From: Bacteroidota bacterium | GTDB taxonomy: Bacteria; Bacteroidota; Bacteroidia; Bacteroidales; UBA4417 | DNA length: 64,000 nucleotides | Direction of reading: 5' to 3' | Assembly (NCBI GenBank): GCA_013376995.1 | Contig: JACAAZ010000002.1 | Coordinates: 161,594 to 225,593 of the forward strand | In this document: in pieces, positions 1-10,883 of the stretch | How positions within the stretch are numbered: position 1 is the first letter of the stretch | Layout of the letters: each line of letters begins with the position of its first letter | Made by a program: the position numbers and the translations under genes | The notes under the pieces: model-generated | Told to the model about the DNA's origin: nothing | Seen by the model: the letters and a program-made list of their open reading frames with translations, nothing else | Database searches by the model: none

Positions 1-1680
1 GAAATCATACAGATCCTTTTGTATATCGCGCTATTAGTTATGCTAACGCCAGTTTTGGGCAGATTTATGACCAAAGTGTATATGGGGAAAGGGCATTTTA
101 TGAAACCTGTCCTGGGATGGCTGGAGAAATTCACTTATCGCTTATGTTCAGTTGATGTACAGCAGGAGATGGATTGGAAAAAGTATGTCTCCGGACTTCT
201 TATTTTCAATCTATTTGGATTTGTTATCGTCTTCTTTCTTCAGCTCTTTCAAAACCAATTACCCCTTAACCCGCAGCACCTTCCAAATCCATCCTGGCAT
301 CTGTCTCTTAACACTGCAGTGAGTTTTATGACCAACACCAACTGGCAATCCTACAGTGGTGAAACTACCTTGAGTTACCTTGTACAAATGCTGGGATTGA
401 CGGTTCAGAATTTTGTTTCAGCCGGAACCGGAATGGCTGTATTATTGGCCGTTATCAGGGGATTGACAGCTAAAACGACAAAAATGCTTGGAAATTTCTG
501 GGTAGATCTAACCCGTTCGGTGTTATATATTCTCTTACCTCTCTCGATCATTTTCTCGATTGTGCTAGTCGGGCAAGGCGTGGTTCAGAATTTTTCACAT
601 TATACCGGCTCGGTTACGCTGGAAGGCGCTACACAGGTTATTCCAGGTGGACCGGCTGCCTCACAGATTGCCATTAAGCAATTGGGAACAAATGGCGGTG
701 GATTTTTTGGAACGAACAGTGCTCATCCATTTGAAAACCCAACTCCTGTCAGCAACTTCCTTGAGATGCTTGCCATTCTCCTGATTCCTGCGGCTCTAAC
801 CTTTACATATGGCAGGTTTGCCGGATCCAATAAACAAGGCTGGACTTTATTCATTGTAATGCTCATCCTGTTTACTGCCGGCCTGATGATTTCATTAAAG
901 TCAGAATTCAGCATGAACCCGGTCTTCAAGACTGCTTCAAATATGGAAGGAAAAGAAACCCGGCTGGGAATTGCAAACAGCGTTCTTTGGTCCGTTGCTA
1001 CAACTGATGCATCCAATGGCTCAGTCAATGCCATGGAAGACAGCATGACTCCCTTAACAGGATTAATAGGCATGTTTAACCTTATGTTGGGGGAGATCAT
1101 ATTCGGAGGGGTAGGTTCAGGGCTTTATGGAATGGTTGTTTTCATAATTCTCACCGTTTTCATAGCGGGGCTTATGGTGGGGCGTACGCCTGAATACCTG
1201 GGGAAAAGAATCGAAGCCTTTGAAGTTCAGATGGCAATACTGGCAGTTTTGGCTCCCTGTCTCATCATTCTTGTTTTTTCAGCCATTGCTGTTTCCACTC
1301 AACAGGGACTTTCCGGATTAAGCAATTCCGGACCTCATGGGCTTTCACAAATACTTTATGCTTTCAGCTCTGGAGCAGGGAACAACGGAAGCGCATTTGC
1401 CGGGCTCTCAACAAATACTGTATTTTACAACCTGATGCTCGCATTGGCAATGCTAGTCGGACGCTTTGGAGTTATAATCCCGGTGATGGCAATTGCAGGC
1501 AACATGTCAATGAAAAAGATCACACCACCTTCTTCAGGTACATTCCGGACGGATAACTGGTTATTCGGGATCCTGCTTATCGCAGTAATTCTCATTGTTG
1601 GTGGTCTCACCTTCTTCCCGGCTCTGGCCCTGGGGCCTATAACCGAACATTTCCTGATGATAGGTGGAATTTCTTATTAA
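1..1680 (+). CDS. kdpA: Potassium-transporting ATPase subunit KdpA (5' end cut by window)
   Basis: KdpA is the membrane subunit of the high-affinity Kdp pump and forms the K+ selectivity filter. The frame is open from base 1, and the first in-frame initiator visible is a TTG at 19; the residues before it (EIIQILL) read as the start of the first KdpA helix, so the true start probably lies a few codons outside the window. About 559 residues are present against 557 in E. coli. About ten hydrophobic segments are visible, with filter-type glycine motifs such as [20 protein letters not shown] and, later, [12 protein letters not shown]. kdpB follows after 20 bp. A kdpF gene, if present, would be upstream. 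Family assignment is firm. Confidence 0.96.
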   Translation, partial: EIIQILLYIALLVMLTPVLGRFMTKVYMGKGHFMKPVLGWLEKFTYRLCSVDVQQEMDWKKYVSGLLIFNLFGFVIVFFLQLFQNQLPLNPQHLPNPSWHLSLNTAVSFMTNTNWQSYSGETTLSYLVQMLGLTVQNFVSAGTGMAVLLAVIRGLTAKTTKMLGNFWVDLTRSVLYILLPLSIIFSIVLVGQGVVQNFSHYTGSVTLEGATQVIPGGPAASQIAIKQLGTNGGGFFGTNSAHPFENPTPVSNFLEMLAILLIPAALTFTYGRFAGSNKQGWTLFIVMLILFTAGLMISLKSEFSMNPVFKTASNMEGKETRLGIANSVLWSVATTDASNGSVNAMEDSMTPLTGLIGMFNLMLGEIIFGGVGSGLYGMVVFIILTVFIAGLMVGRTPEYLGKRIEAFEVQMAILAVLAPCLIILVFSAIAVSTQQGLSGLSNSGPHGLSQILYAFSSGAGNNGSAFAGLSTNTVFYNLMLALAMLVGRFGVIIPVMAIAGNMSMKKITPPSSGTFRTDNWLFGILLIAVILIVGGLTFFPALALGPITEHFLMIGGISY

Positions 1681-1700
1681 TATTTCAAGGCAGATTAGCT

Positions 1701-3779
1701 ATGACAAATAAAAATAAAATATTCACCAAAAGTCTTGTTATTAAGGCTGTAAAAGCTGCTCTTCTAAAGCTGAATCCGAAAACTCTTATCAAAAATCCTG
1801 TAATTTTTATTGTAGCGATAGGGGCATTTATCACAACCTTCATCTTCTTTACTGACTTGTTTGGTGGTCAGGCTGCCTCCTTTGATTTTCAGATAGCCAT
1901 TTGGCTTTGGTTTACCGTTTTGTTTGCCAATTTCTCCGAAGCAATTGCAGAAGGAAGAGGTAAAGCCCAGGCAGAGTCATTAAGAAAGAATCGTTCGGAA
2001 ACGGTTGCAAACCGCCTTATTAATGGAAAGATAGAGGTTGTCTCGGCAACACTTCTCAGGAAAGGAGATATAGTTGTTTGTGATTCCGGTGACCTGATCC
2101 CGGCAGACGGAGATGTGGTTGAAGGTATTGCCAGTGTTGATGAATCTGCTATTACCGGAGAATCTGCACCGGTGATCAGGGAAAGCGGAGGTGACAGAAG
2201 CGCAGTAACAGGTGGTACCAAGGTGATAAGCGACAGGATCGTTGTAAAAATCACTTCTGAACCGGGTGACACCTTCCTTGACCGGATGATCATGTTGGTG
2301 GAAGGGGCGAAGAGACAAAAGACGCCAAATGAAATTGCCCTGACCATACTTCTATCCGGGCTTACAATCATTTTCCTGCTTGCCATTGTTACCCTGCCCA
2401 CTTTCTTCCAATACAGCCTGGATGCTTCGGGGAATACATCGGCTCACAATCTTTCCCTTCCGGTTTTGATTTCATTGCTTGTTTGTTTAATTCCAACTAC
2501 TATTGGCGGACTTCTCAGCGCTATTGGCATTAGCGGGATGGACAGGCTGTTACGCAAGAATGTTATTGCTACAAGCGGTAAGGCAATAGAAGCAGCCGGG
2601 GATGTTGATGTTTTATTGCTTGATAAGACGGGAACTATAACCCTGGGAAACAGGATGGCTGTTGAGTTTATTCCAGCAGATGGCATTTCGGAGGAATCCC
2701 TCGCTGATGCTGCTCAACTTTCTTCACTGGCAGATGAAACACCAGAAGGAAGATCCATCGTAATCCTTGCTAAAGAACTCTATAATATACGGGGCAGGCA
2801 GATTCATGAAAATGCTTCAACCTTTATCCCTTTTACAGCACAAAGCAGGATGAGCGGGGTAGACATAGAAAGCCATGATGGAACTCTACGTCGCATCCGC
2901 AAAGGATCAACAGATTCCATTAAAAAATTTGTTGAAAATAACAATGGATTCTTCCCTAAAAAAATGACAGAGGTAATCAACAACCTGGCAAGGCAAGGAG
3001 CCACTCCACTTGTAGTCGCAGATAATGATAAGGTGCTTGGAGTGATACACCTCAAGGACATTGTAAAAGGTGGCATCCGTCAGCGCTTTGCGCAACTTCG
3101 CTCTATGGGGATCAGGACCATTATGATAACCGGTGACAATCCTTTGACTGCTGCAGCCATAGCTGCTGAAGCAGGGGTAGATGATTTCCTGGCAGAAGCA
3201 ATGCCCGAAGATAAACTGGCTCGAATCCGGAAAGAACAATCTCTGGGGCATCTCGTAGGAATGATAGGAGACGGCACCAATGATGCACCGGCCCTGGCCC
3301 AGGCAGATGTGGGAATAGCCATGAATACAGGTACCCAGGCTGCCAGGGAAGCTGGAAATATGGTGGACCTTGACAGTAATCCAACCAAGTTAATCGAAGT
3401 GGTGGAAACAGGGAAGCAGCTCCTGATGACCAGGGGTGCCCTTACAACCTTCAGCATTGCTAACGATGTTGCGAAGTATTTTGCTATCATACCTGCTATA
3501 GCCAGTATTCTCTATGCAAACAAATTCGGGCTAGGGCCTCTTAATGCTTTGAACATTATGCACCTGTCATCACCTGAATCCGCCATACTGAGCGCAGTGA
3601 TCTTTAATGCACTCATTATTATCCTGCTGATACCCCTGGCTATGAAAGGAGTAAAATACAGGCCCCTTCCGGCTAATTCCATCCTGCTGAGAAACCTCCT
3701 GGTATATGGGCTTGGCGGAATTATCACTCCTTTTATCGGAATAAAGATCATTGATCTGTTTTTAAAACTGATTAGTTAA
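1701..3779 (+). CDS. kdpB: Potassium-transporting P-type ATPase subunit KdpB
   Basis: KdpB is the catalytic subunit of the Kdp K+ pump, a P-type ATPase of the inner membrane that hydrolyses ATP and is transiently phosphorylated on Asp. The 692 residues match the usual KdpB length of about 680. Visible motifs are the actuator-domain TGES at 152-155, the phosphorylation motif DKTGT with Asp308, and the hinge motif [20 protein letters not shown]. Hydrophobic segments lie near 32-50, 65-80, 215-235 and 252-280, with three more after about 570. The regulatory Ser of the TGES region context, in SAVTGG near 167, is retained. It lies between kdpA and kdpC in a tightly spaced operon. Confidence 0.98.
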   Translation: MTNKNKIFTKSLVIKAVKAALLKLNPKTLIKNPVIFIVAIGAFITTFIFFTDLFGGQAASFDFQIAIWLWFTVLFANFSEAIAEGRGKAQAESLRKNRSETVANRLINGKIEVVSATLLRKGDIVVCDSGDLIPADGDVVEGIASVDESAITGESAPVIRESGGDRSAVTGGTKVISDRIVVKITSEPGDTFLDRMIMLVEGAKRQKTPNEIALTILLSGLTIIFLLAIVTLPTFFQYSLDASGNTSAHNLSLPVLISLLVCLIPTTIGGLLSAIGISGMDRLLRKNVIATSGKAIEAAGDVDVLLLDKTGTITLGNRMAVEFIPADGISEESLADAAQLSSLADETPEGRSIVILAKELYNIRGRQIHENASTFIPFTAQSRMSGVDIESHDGTLRRIRKGSTDSIKKFVENNNGFFPKKMTEVINNLARQGATPLVVADNDKVLGVIHLKDIVKGGIRQRFAQLRSMGIRTIMITGDNPLTAAAIAAEAGVDDFLAEAMPEDKLARIRKEQSLGHLVGMIGDGTNDAPALAQADVGIAMNTGTQAAREAGNMVDLDSNPTKLIEVVETGKQLLMTRGALTTFSIANDVAKYFAIIPAIASILYANKFGLGPLNALNIMHLSSPESAILSAVIFNALIIILLIPLAMKGVKYRPLPANSILLRNLLVYGLGGIITPFIGIKIIDLFLKLIS

Positions 3780-3788
3780 TTAGACCTT

Positions 3789-4376
3789 ATGAACTCAAGT
3801 AATAACAACACTTTGATAGCATTGAAAATGATAGTTTTCTTTACTATCTTAACAGGACTTTTGTACCCCTTGTTAATAACTTCGCTGGCCCAGGTTGCAT
3901 TCCCTTCGGAAGCAAATGGAAGCCTAAAACTAAAAAATGGAAAAGTGATTGGTTCTGAACTGATTGGACAATCTTTTAACGATTCTGTGTATTTCTGGTC
4001 CAGGCCTTCATCCAGCGGTTATAATGCGATGCCGGGATCCGGATCAAACCTGGGACCGACAAGTGCAATGCTTAAAAAAATGGTTGAAGAGCGAAAGAAA
4101 AATTTCATCACTTTAAATCACCTGGACAATTCGGTATCGATTCCATCTGAGATGTTGTTTGCTTCAGGTAGTGGGCTTGATCCCCATATTTCAAAACAGT
4201 CTGCCATATTACAGGTAAACAGGGTTGCAACAGCAAGGAAAATGAGCCGGGAACAAAAAGAACAATTAATTTCACTGATTGAAAAGCATACTGAACCTCC
4301 ACAACTTTCATTATTTGGTGAAGAGAGAGTGAATGTCCTTATGCTTAATTTAGATGTTGATAAAATTAAACAATGA
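3789..4376 (+). CDS. kdpC: Potassium-transporting ATPase subunit KdpC
   Basis: KdpC is the small single-span subunit that stabilises the KdpAB complex and raises its affinity for nucleotide. The 195-residue product has one N-terminal transmembrane helix at about 10-36 and a periplasmic domain with the family signatures YFWSRPSSSGYNAMPGSGSN and, further on, ASGSGLDPHIS. That length and both motifs are typical. It begins 9 bp after kdpB and its stop codon overlaps the kdpD start codon in an ATGA, so structural and regulatory genes are translationally coupled. Confidence 0.97.
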   Translation: MNSSNNNTLIALKMIVFFTILTGLLYPLLITSLAQVAFPSEANGSLKLKNGKVIGSELIGQSFNDSVYFWSRPSSSGYNAMPGSGSNLGPTSAMLKKMVEERKKNFITLNHLDNSVSIPSEMLFASGSGLDPHISKQSAILQVNRVATARKMSREQKEQLISLIEKHTEPPQLSLFGEERVNVLMLNLDVDKIKQ

Positions 4377-7060
4377 CGCAGGAGATGTCCAGGCCCAATC
4401 CTGACGAACTGCTTGCTTCTATTAAACTGGATGAAGAACGGAGCAACAGGGGTAAGTTGAAGATTTTCTTTGGCATGTGTGCCGGGGTTGGAAAAACTTA
4501 TGCCATGCTCAAGGCAGCACAGGTTGAGAAGTTAAAAGGAATTGATATTGTTATCGGCTATATTGAAACCCATGATCGAAAGGAGACTAATCAACTGCTT
4601 CATGGTCTTGAGGTTATCCCCCCAGCAATAAATGAATATAAAAAAGTACTTCTCAAAGAAGTCGATATTGATTCTATTGTCTCACGAAAACCAGAGGTGG
4701 TTCTCGTGGATGAACTTGCCCACACCAATGCTCCGGGAAGCAGGCATACCAAGCGTTTCCAGGATGTAATGGAAATCCTTGATAATGGAATTAATGTATA
4801 TACTACCTTGAATGTCCAGCATCTGGAAAGCCGCTCTGAGACAGTTTCTCAAATTACGGGAATAGTTGTAAGAGAAACTCTCCCAGATGAAATTTTTGAG
4901 ATAGCTGACGAAATTGAACTTGTTGACCTGACACCTGATGAATTGCTTCAGCGGTTTTCGGAAGGAAAGGTTTATTCTCCCGGCCAATCGCAGGAAGCCG
5001 TCCGCAACTTTTTCAGGAAAGGAAATATTACTGCTTTAAGGGAAATGGCTCTCCGCATTGTTGCCGACAGGGTTGATATCCAGCTCAGGCAATATATGCA
5101 GCAAAAAAGGATTTCCGGCCCCTGGAAATCCGGGCTTAGGTTGATGGTGATACTGGGTGCAAGTACTGAATCCGTTAGCCTGATCCGCTGGGCAAAAAAC
5201 CTCTCCTATACCATGGGAGCGACTATGCTGGCACTTTATGTTGAGCCGGCTAAGAAACTATCACCGGTCCAACAAGAGAAGCTAACACGCAATATTAACC
5301 TTGCCAAACAATTGGGTGCTGAGTTTATCTCCACTTCCGGAGTAGATTATGTAAAGGCAATCCTTAACATCGCCCATAAGGAGAATATCTCTCATATTAT
5401 CATTGCAAAACCGCGGCGAAGGAATTTCCTTTCTTTATTCCGTCTTGGAAATTATATCAATCAGCTTGTTCAGCATAGCGGGAATATTGATGTGTATGTA
5501 ATGGGCTCAAATATTACGGGCGATGAAAAATACCAGAAATACAGCACCCTGCCTTCATTCTCATCCGGCTTTTCTCAATATTTTCTATCTGGAATTATTA
5601 CCGTTTTATTGGCAATTGCCTTCTATCCGTTCAAGAACCTGATTGGTTACCAGGTGGTGTCATTTGCCATGTTGTTTATGATTTCCATCCTGGCCATATT
5701 TTATGGAATTGGCCCCATCTTACTGTCTGCAACACTTTGTGCACTCTGCTGGAATTATTTTTTCATCCCCCCTGAGTTTACCTTGCATATTGACAAGGCA
5801 GAGGATGTCCTGATGCTGGTAATGTTCTTTACAATTGCCCTTTTAAATGGCATCCTCACCACAAGAGTCAGGAAACAGGAAAAGCTTACCCGCGACCGTG
5901 AAGAACGCACAAGTGCCTTATACCACTTAACCCGTGACTTATCTCTTGCTTCCGGGATGAATGAGGTTTTGAATGTTTCTGTTTCAGCAATTCTTAAATT
6001 TTTCAGCCTGGAAAGTGCTGTGATATTACAGGGTGGCAACAATGAACTACATAATGAGATTCGTCATGAATCCAAGCTGAAATTAAATGAATCGGATATG
6101 AGTATAGCTTCCTGGTCCTTTTTCCACGCTGGTAAAGCTGGAAAATTCACTGATACGCTACCTTCATCGTCCTTCACTTTTTACCCACTGACTGGCAGTA
6201 AGATGCGCCTGGGTGTTATTGCAATAAAGCATCTTAACGCTTTTAACGCTGATGAAGAGATCTTTTGGGATACTTTCAAAACCCAGGTTTCAAACGCTCT
6301 GGAGCGAGAGTTTTTAAATGACCTTGCTATTCGGGCATCCATACTCAATGAATCTGAAAAATTATACAAAACGCTTTTCAACAGCATATCTCACGAGTTG
6401 AGAATTCCCGTGGCTACCATTATGGGGGCTACTGACACATTAATGTCCATTGATTATAATAAGGAAACCTATCAAAAGTTAAATAACGAGATTTTCACAG
6501 CATCTGAAAGGCTAAACCGCCTGATTGAAAACCTCTTGAATATGTCAAGGATTGAGTCAAACAGGATCAGGCCACATATGGACTGGCACGATGTTAATGA
6601 CCTTGCAGCGAAGGTTACTCAATCACTACGGGGTGAATTACAAAATTTTAATGTGGAACTTGTGATACCTGATGATACTCCACTTGTAAAATTCGATTTC
6701 GGATTGATGGAACAGGTTTTGCAAAACCTGGTATACAATGCGACTCAATATGCGGCAAAGGGTACTACCATACGTATTAAAATATACTATGATTCTCATC
6801 ATTGTTACCTGCAGGTGATGGACCGGGGACCCGGATTTCCTCCCGATACCATTCCTTTTGTATTTAATAAGTTTTATCGGGTTGAAGGAACAATTCCGGG
6901 GGGCACAGGCCTTGGATTATCTATAGTTAAAGGATTTGTTGAGGCACAAAACGGGTCAGTAACTATTGAAAACCGTCAAAACGGGGGTGCCCGCATCACT
7001 GTAAAAATTCCTTCTGAAAAACCTGATTTTGAAAGAATTGAAACACCTAATAAAGAATGA
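4373..7060 (+). CDS. kdpD: Sensor histidine kinase KdpD
   Basis: KdpD senses K+ limitation or turgor and phosphorylates KdpE. The 895 residues almost equal the E. coli protein. In order: the KdpD N-terminal domain with a Walker A motif, GMCAGVGKT at 34-42, and DELAHTNAPGSRHTKR; a universal-stress-like domain at about 250-375; four transmembrane helices at about 395-495; a GAF-like region; HisKA with the phospho-acceptor His674 in SISHELRIP; and a HATPase domain with NLVYNATQYA, DRGPGFP and GTGLGLSIVKG. No part appears broken. The start overlaps kdpC and the stop overlaps kdpE, each by 4 bp. Being cotranscribed with kdpABC, it probably amplifies its own expression. Confidence 0.97.
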   Translation: MTQEMSRPNPDELLASIKLDEERSNRGKLKIFFGMCAGVGKTYAMLKAAQVEKLKGIDIVIGYIETHDRKETNQLLHGLEVIPPAINEYKKVLLKEVDIDSIVSRKPEVVLVDELAHTNAPGSRHTKRFQDVMEILDNGINVYTTLNVQHLESRSETVSQITGIVVRETLPDEIFEIADEIELVDLTPDELLQRFSEGKVYSPGQSQEAVRNFFRKGNITALREMALRIVADRVDIQLRQYMQQKRISGPWKSGLRLMVILGASTESVSLIRWAKNLSYTMGATMLALYVEPAKKLSPVQQEKLTRNINLAKQLGAEFISTSGVDYVKAILNIAHKENISHIIIAKPRRRNFLSLFRLGNYINQLVQHSGNIDVYVMGSNITGDEKYQKYSTLPSFSSGFSQYFLSGIITVLLAIAFYPFKNLIGYQVVSFAMLFMISILAIFYGIGPILLSATLCALCWNYFFIPPEFTLHIDKAEDVLMLVMFFTIALLNGILTTRVRKQEKLTRDREERTSALYHLTRDLSLASGMNEVLNVSVSAILKFFSLESAVILQGGNNELHNEIRHESKLKLNESDMSIASWSFFHAGKAGKFTDTLPSSSFTFYPLTGSKMRLGVIAIKHLNAFNADEEIFWDTFKTQVSNALEREFLNDLAIRASILNESEKLYKTLFNSISHELRIPVATIMGATDTLMSIDYNKETYQKLNNEIFTASERLNRLIENLLNMSRIESNRIRPHMDWHDVNDLAAKVTQSLRGELQNFNVELVIPDDTPLVKFDFGLMEQVLQNLVYNATQYAAKGTTIRIKIYYDSHHCYLQVMDRGPGFPPDTIPFVFNKFYRVEGTIPGGTGLGLSIVKGFVEAQNGSVTIENRQNGGARITVKIPSEKPDFERIETPNKE

Positions 7061-7746
7061 TGAATTCTGAAGTAATTATATTGGTCATAGATGATGAAAT
7101 TCAGATCCGCCGGCTTCTGGAAATAACACTTTCTTCTGAAAGCTACAAAGTTCTTGAAGCTTCTGATGGAAAAAGCGGAATCATTGCAGCTGCTACACAT
7201 AACCCTTCACTCATCCTGCTTGACCTGGGATTACCCGATGAGGACGGACAGTCTATTCTCATAAAGCTACGCGAATGGTATACAAATCCTATTATCATAT
7301 TGTCAGTCAGAAATTCAGATGAAGATATAATCCGGGCCCTTGACAACGGGGCTATAGACTACTTAACAAAACCATTCCGGATTGGAGAATTGCAGGCCCG
7401 GATCCGTTCTGCCTTAAGATTGGCTCAGTCAGCCAACAATTCATCGTCCATACTTACTTTCAACTCCCTCAACATTGACCTCGTTAACCATGTAGTAAAA
7501 AGAAATGATGAAATCCTGAAGTTAACTTCTACAGAATTTTCTTTATTGGTTCTTTTGGCAAAAAATGCAGGCAAAGTGCTGACACATCAATATATCCTGA
7601 AAGAAATCTGGGGACATGGATACATTGAGCAAACACAATATTTACGGGTTTTTATTGCCCAACTCAGGAAAAAGATCGAAGATGATCCTGCTGATCCCCT
7701 TTATATTGTAACTGAATCCGGCATAGGCTACCGATTCCAGGGTTAG
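7057..7746 (+). CDS. kdpE: Response regulator KdpE
   Basis: KdpE is the OmpR/PhoB-type activator of the kdp operon. The 229-residue product has a receiver domain with the acidic pair IDDE at the N-terminus, the phosphorylatable Asp56 in LILLDLGLPDEDG and the conserved Lys in YLTKPFRIGEL. A winged-helix DNA-binding domain follows, from about 130, with LTSTEFSLLVLLAKNAGKVL and VFIAQLRKKIEDD. Its ATG overlaps the kdpD TGA. A short palindrome, CAGGTT-TT-AACCTG at 7761-7774, lies just downstream but has no T-run, so a terminator there is doubtful. Confidence 0.97.
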   Translation: MMNSEVIILVIDDEIQIRRLLEITLSSESYKVLEASDGKSGIIAAATHNPSLILLDLGLPDEDGQSILIKLREWYTNPIIILSVRNSDEDIIRALDNGAIDYLTKPFRIGELQARIRSALRLAQSANNSSSILTFNSLNIDLVNHVVKRNDEILKLTSTEFSLLVLLAKNAGKVLTHQYILKEIWGHGYIEQTQYLRVFIAQLRKKIEDDPADPLYIVTESGIGYRFQG

Positions 7747-7945
7747 TCCGGTCACTTTGCCAGGTTTTAACCTGCACCAGTAGATTCCCTGTTCCAAGTT
7801 ACCTGATAAGCTATAGATTTTTCCATATTTTGGTGCAAAATAACATACTTTGCACTCCCTGATACAACATAATCTGATTTGTCCTGTTATAGTAATTGGG
7901 TACGTATTATACAAGAATTACTATCTGAGTACAAAAACCAATTAC

Positions 7946-8131
7946 ATGTCTCCCACTGAATTTCCATTTTCAAAAATAAAAGTGACCTTATTGAACAAGA
8001 ATGTTCTGCTTGCTTCATCATTGATGTTTCCACAAAAGGGAAAACCAGAAATATATTTCCTTAATCAAGAGACTGAAAAGTGGATTCAGGTGGATATTTA
8101 TGCTATCCTAAGCATTGAGTTCGAATCCTAA
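7946..8131 (+). CDS. Small hypothetical protein, uncertain
   Basis: A 61-residue ORF begins at the ATG that reads MSPTEFPFSKIKV and ends 44 bp before the aspartic protease gene. The same frame is open upstream to 7850, but those residues look less protein-like. I do not recognise a family. The product has no signal peptide or membrane helix and contains the mildly basic, amphipathic stretch KGKPEIYFLNQETEKWIQVD, which resembles real protein. If it is not a gene, 7747-8175 is a 429 bp intergenic region. Confidence 0.35.
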   Translation: MSPTEFPFSKIKVTLLNKNVLLASSLMFPQKGKPEIYFLNQETEKWIQVDIYAILSIEFES

Positions 8132-8175
8132 TTCGTAAAATGTGCTAACTTAGCAGAAATAATCCTTTATCCGGT

Positions 8176-9204
8176 ATGAAGTTAGCCACGGTCATTCTTT
8201 ATCGTTGCTTACTTATTCTGTTGCTGCCAGCAGCCATTATTTCTTTTGGCTTTGTTCATTTTCTTCAGTCAAGGGGAGAGGAAAGCCCTATTATGGTAAA
8301 CCTCACTATTTTACCATTATCGAATTATAGCAGTACTGACCCGGAAGCTATTGAGAATTTCGATGAGCTGACGCTTCCACTAAAAAGAGCCGGAAGGTTA
8401 TTTCTTGTGGAAGCAATAATTGACGGTGAGAGCGGGAACCTGGTATTCGACACCGGCGCTACAGGATTGGTGCTTAACAGGACCTATTTCAGGAATCATG
8501 CATGCATTGAGTGTGGTCCCTCAAACGGTATAACCGGTACTACTGGAAACATAGCAAACACCATAGCGCGGGATGTCAGGATTGGAGGGCTTCAATTTCA
8601 GAAGATCCGCGCTGATGTTTCCGACCTCAGTCACATTGAGAACCGAAGAGGAGTAAAAATTATCGGGCTGATGGGGTTTAATATGATAAAATCCTTTGAG
8701 ATTGTAATCGATGCCAATCAGAATGAGTTACATCTCTACCGGATTGACAGGAAAGGAAACAGGATCAAATCTGACGAGCAGATTCCAGTCCAGGATCATA
8801 TCCAGAAAATTGAACCCTGGCACCCTGTACTGATCGTAAAAGGCATTATCGCAGGTAAACAGCTGAATTTCTGCTTCGATTCCGGAGCTGAAACCAATGC
8901 CATCAGCAACCATGCTCCAAAAAATGTACTTAATACTATCAGCATCACCCGCAGATCCGGTTTGAAAGGTGCCGGCCAGGCCACGAGCGAGGTTTTGTTC
9001 GGTACCATGAACGACTTTATGCTCGATAAAACATCCCTGAATGAAATGGAAACCATTGTTACTAACCTTGACGCATTAAGCGAAGTTTATGGAGTAACAA
9101 TTGATGGAATGCTGGGATATAACTTCCTTGAAAAGGGAATAATCACGATCAACCTGGTGAAGAAGCAATTTTCAGTTCGTTATTCCAAGCCTGCAACATC
9201 ATGA
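8176..9204 (+). CDS. Exported two-domain retropepsin-like aspartic protease
   Basis: The 342-residue product has an N-terminal signal or anchor segment (about 5-28) and two tandem retropepsin-like lobes of the Asp_protease_2 type. Lobe 1 has the active-site loop FDTGATG (Asp92) and the paired hydrophobic-glycine motif GLMGFNM (164-170). Lobe 2 has FDSGAET (Asp235) and GMLGYNF (311-316). With both aspartates in one chain, the protein could form an active site without dimerising, as pepsins do, but the fold of each lobe is the bacterial retropepsin type. Likely location is the periplasm or outer surface. The stop overlaps the next gene by 4 bp, which argues for a joint role with the CBM48 protein. 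Substrate is unknown. Confidence 0.85.
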   Translation: MKLATVILYRCLLILLLPAAIISFGFVHFLQSRGEESPIMVNLTILPLSNYSSTDPEAIENFDELTLPLKRAGRLFLVEAIIDGESGNLVFDTGATGLVLNRTYFRNHACIECGPSNGITGTTGNIANTIARDVRIGGLQFQKIRADVSDLSHIENRRGVKIIGLMGFNMIKSFEIVIDANQNELHLYRIDRKGNRIKSDEQIPVQDHIQKIEPWHPVLIVKGIIAGKQLNFCFDSGAETNAISNHAPKNVLNTISITRRSGLKGAGQATSEVLFGTMNDFMLDKTSLNEMETIVTNLDALSEVYGVTIDGMLGYNFLEKGIITINLVKKQFSVRYSKPATS

Positions 9205-10676
9205 AAAACAAAGATATAGCACTATTAATCATAGGACTTCTTTTATTCACTTCCTCTGCCATTGCTCAATTTGATCCCAAATCAGTTTGCAGGTTTGAAA
9301 ACGGTGACCTGGTCTTCCGCATTGATAAAAACTGGACTGACGCACAGAAACATGAAGTCAGCATCAAATTCGATCTGGACAGCACGCTATTGGTAAGGAT
9401 TTTTGATGGATTCCCCCTGGTTAGCAGTGATAGTATTACATGGAAGGTTAAAGTGCTGAAACCAGGCCTTGTAGAAATTTCGAAGCTCACAGTACCTGAA
9501 GTACCTGCCGTTAATATCCCGGATTTACATATAGGAACAACCCCTACAATGATACTGCATGACCTGATGATCTCGGAAAACTATGGGGGATGGACTTCAG
9601 TACCCGCTGAGAATGTTATTTACGGGGTGAACTCTTTCTCCACGGCAAGTGTATTCAGGTATGAGAATAGTATTGCATCTATATACCTTCCAGGGTTTAA
9701 GGATGCAATTAATATATTCATTGCCGGATCATTCAACAATTGGAGTACTATGCAGTCGCCCATGATTAAATTGGATTCAGGTTGGGTTTTCAAGGTTAAG
9801 CTTCAGCCTGGCAGGTATATGTATAAGTTCATTATCGATGGCAAATGGGAACCGGATCCTAACAATAAACTGAAGGAGGATGACACTTACGGAAGCCATA
9901 ATTCTATCTTTTTCTGTCCAAATTACATTTTCAAACTTTCAGGTTATAATGAAGCCCGGAATATAATTCTCAGCGGAAGTTTTAATAATTGGAATGAAAG
10001 GGAACTGAAGATGAACCGCACTCAAACTGGATGGGAGCTTCCTCTATATCTTAAAGAAGGAACACATGCTTATAAGTTCAAGGTCGACAAACAATGGATC
10101 CTGGATCCTGCAAACAAGGTAACTCGCCCTGACGGATATGGAAACCAGAATTCATTCATGGCTATTGGTGACACTTTGATTTTCAGATTAAACGGATACA
10201 AGGGTGCCAGGACTGTAAACCTTGCCGGAAGTTTCAACGCATGGAATTCAGGGGAGCTTTTCATGCAGAAGGACAGCATGGGTTGGACAATCCCCTACGT
10301 TCTGGCAAAAGGTAATTACGAATATAAATTCGTTGTGGATGGAAAGTGGATGACCGATCCGGCCAATCCCTATTCTACAGGTGGAGGAGAAACACAAAAC
10401 TCATTCTTAGCCTTTAAACCGAATCATACTTTTCAGCTGGATACATTGACCCAGGCTCATTCAGTTATCCTGACCGGAAGTTTCAACGGATGGAGTAATG
10501 AAAATTACCGTATGAAATTGGAAAACGGGAAATGGGTCTTCCCAATCTGGCTCAATCCCGGGAAGCATACTTATAAGTTCATTGTTGACGGAACCTGGAT
10601 ATTGGATCCACGAAATGAACTCTGGGAAGAAAATGAGTATAATACCCGAAATTCCCTGCTCTGGATTGAACCCTGA
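9201..10676 (+). CDS. Exported protein with four tandem CBM48/AMPK-like glycogen-binding domains
   Basis: The 491-residue product has a signal peptide (1-22), an unassigned beta-rich N-terminal region (about 23-155), then four repeats of about 83 residues at roughly 159-238, 240-322, 325-405 and 408-490. Each carries the E-set/CBM48 signature GSFNxW (starting at 176, 259, 343 and 426) followed by a Y(K/E)YKF(x)VDGxW(x)xDP block, as in the glycogen-binding domain of AMPK beta subunits. No enzymatic domain is visible. Family knowledge suggests alpha-glucan binding or a scaffold; whether these repeats still bind sugar is not shown. Translational coupling to the upstream protease is notable. Confidence 0.85.
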   Translation: MKNKDIALLIIGLLLFTSSAIAQFDPKSVCRFENGDLVFRIDKNWTDAQKHEVSIKFDLDSTLLVRIFDGFPLVSSDSITWKVKVLKPGLVEISKLTVPEVPAVNIPDLHIGTTPTMILHDLMISENYGGWTSVPAENVIYGVNSFSTASVFRYENSIASIYLPGFKDAINIFIAGSFNNWSTMQSPMIKLDSGWVFKVKLQPGRYMYKFIIDGKWEPDPNNKLKEDDTYGSHNSIFFCPNYIFKLSGYNEARNIILSGSFNNWNERELKMNRTQTGWELPLYLKEGTHAYKFKVDKQWILDPANKVTRPDGYGNQNSFMAIGDTLIFRLNGYKGARTVNLAGSFNAWNSGELFMQKDSMGWTIPYVLAKGNYEYKFVVDGKWMTDPANPYSTGGGETQNSFLAFKPNHTFQLDTLTQAHSVILTGSFNGWSNENYRMKLENGKWVFPIWLNPGKHTYKFIVDGTWILDPRNELWEENEYNTRNSLLWIEP

Positions 10677-10883
10677 TTCATTACTTTCCCCTGAATTCGA
10701 CTTAGATTGAAAGCCTCTGTATAACAGCATCTTGGCAAATAATGCATCATACTATTCTAATAATTCAATATAAATCATATCGAGATTAAGCAATATTAAC
10801 ATTTGAAGTCAGTTACTTTTCAAGAACAGAATAATCAATTAAAGACAGACTTTTTGTCTGCTCACTAAAGCTCACTTTTCAAA

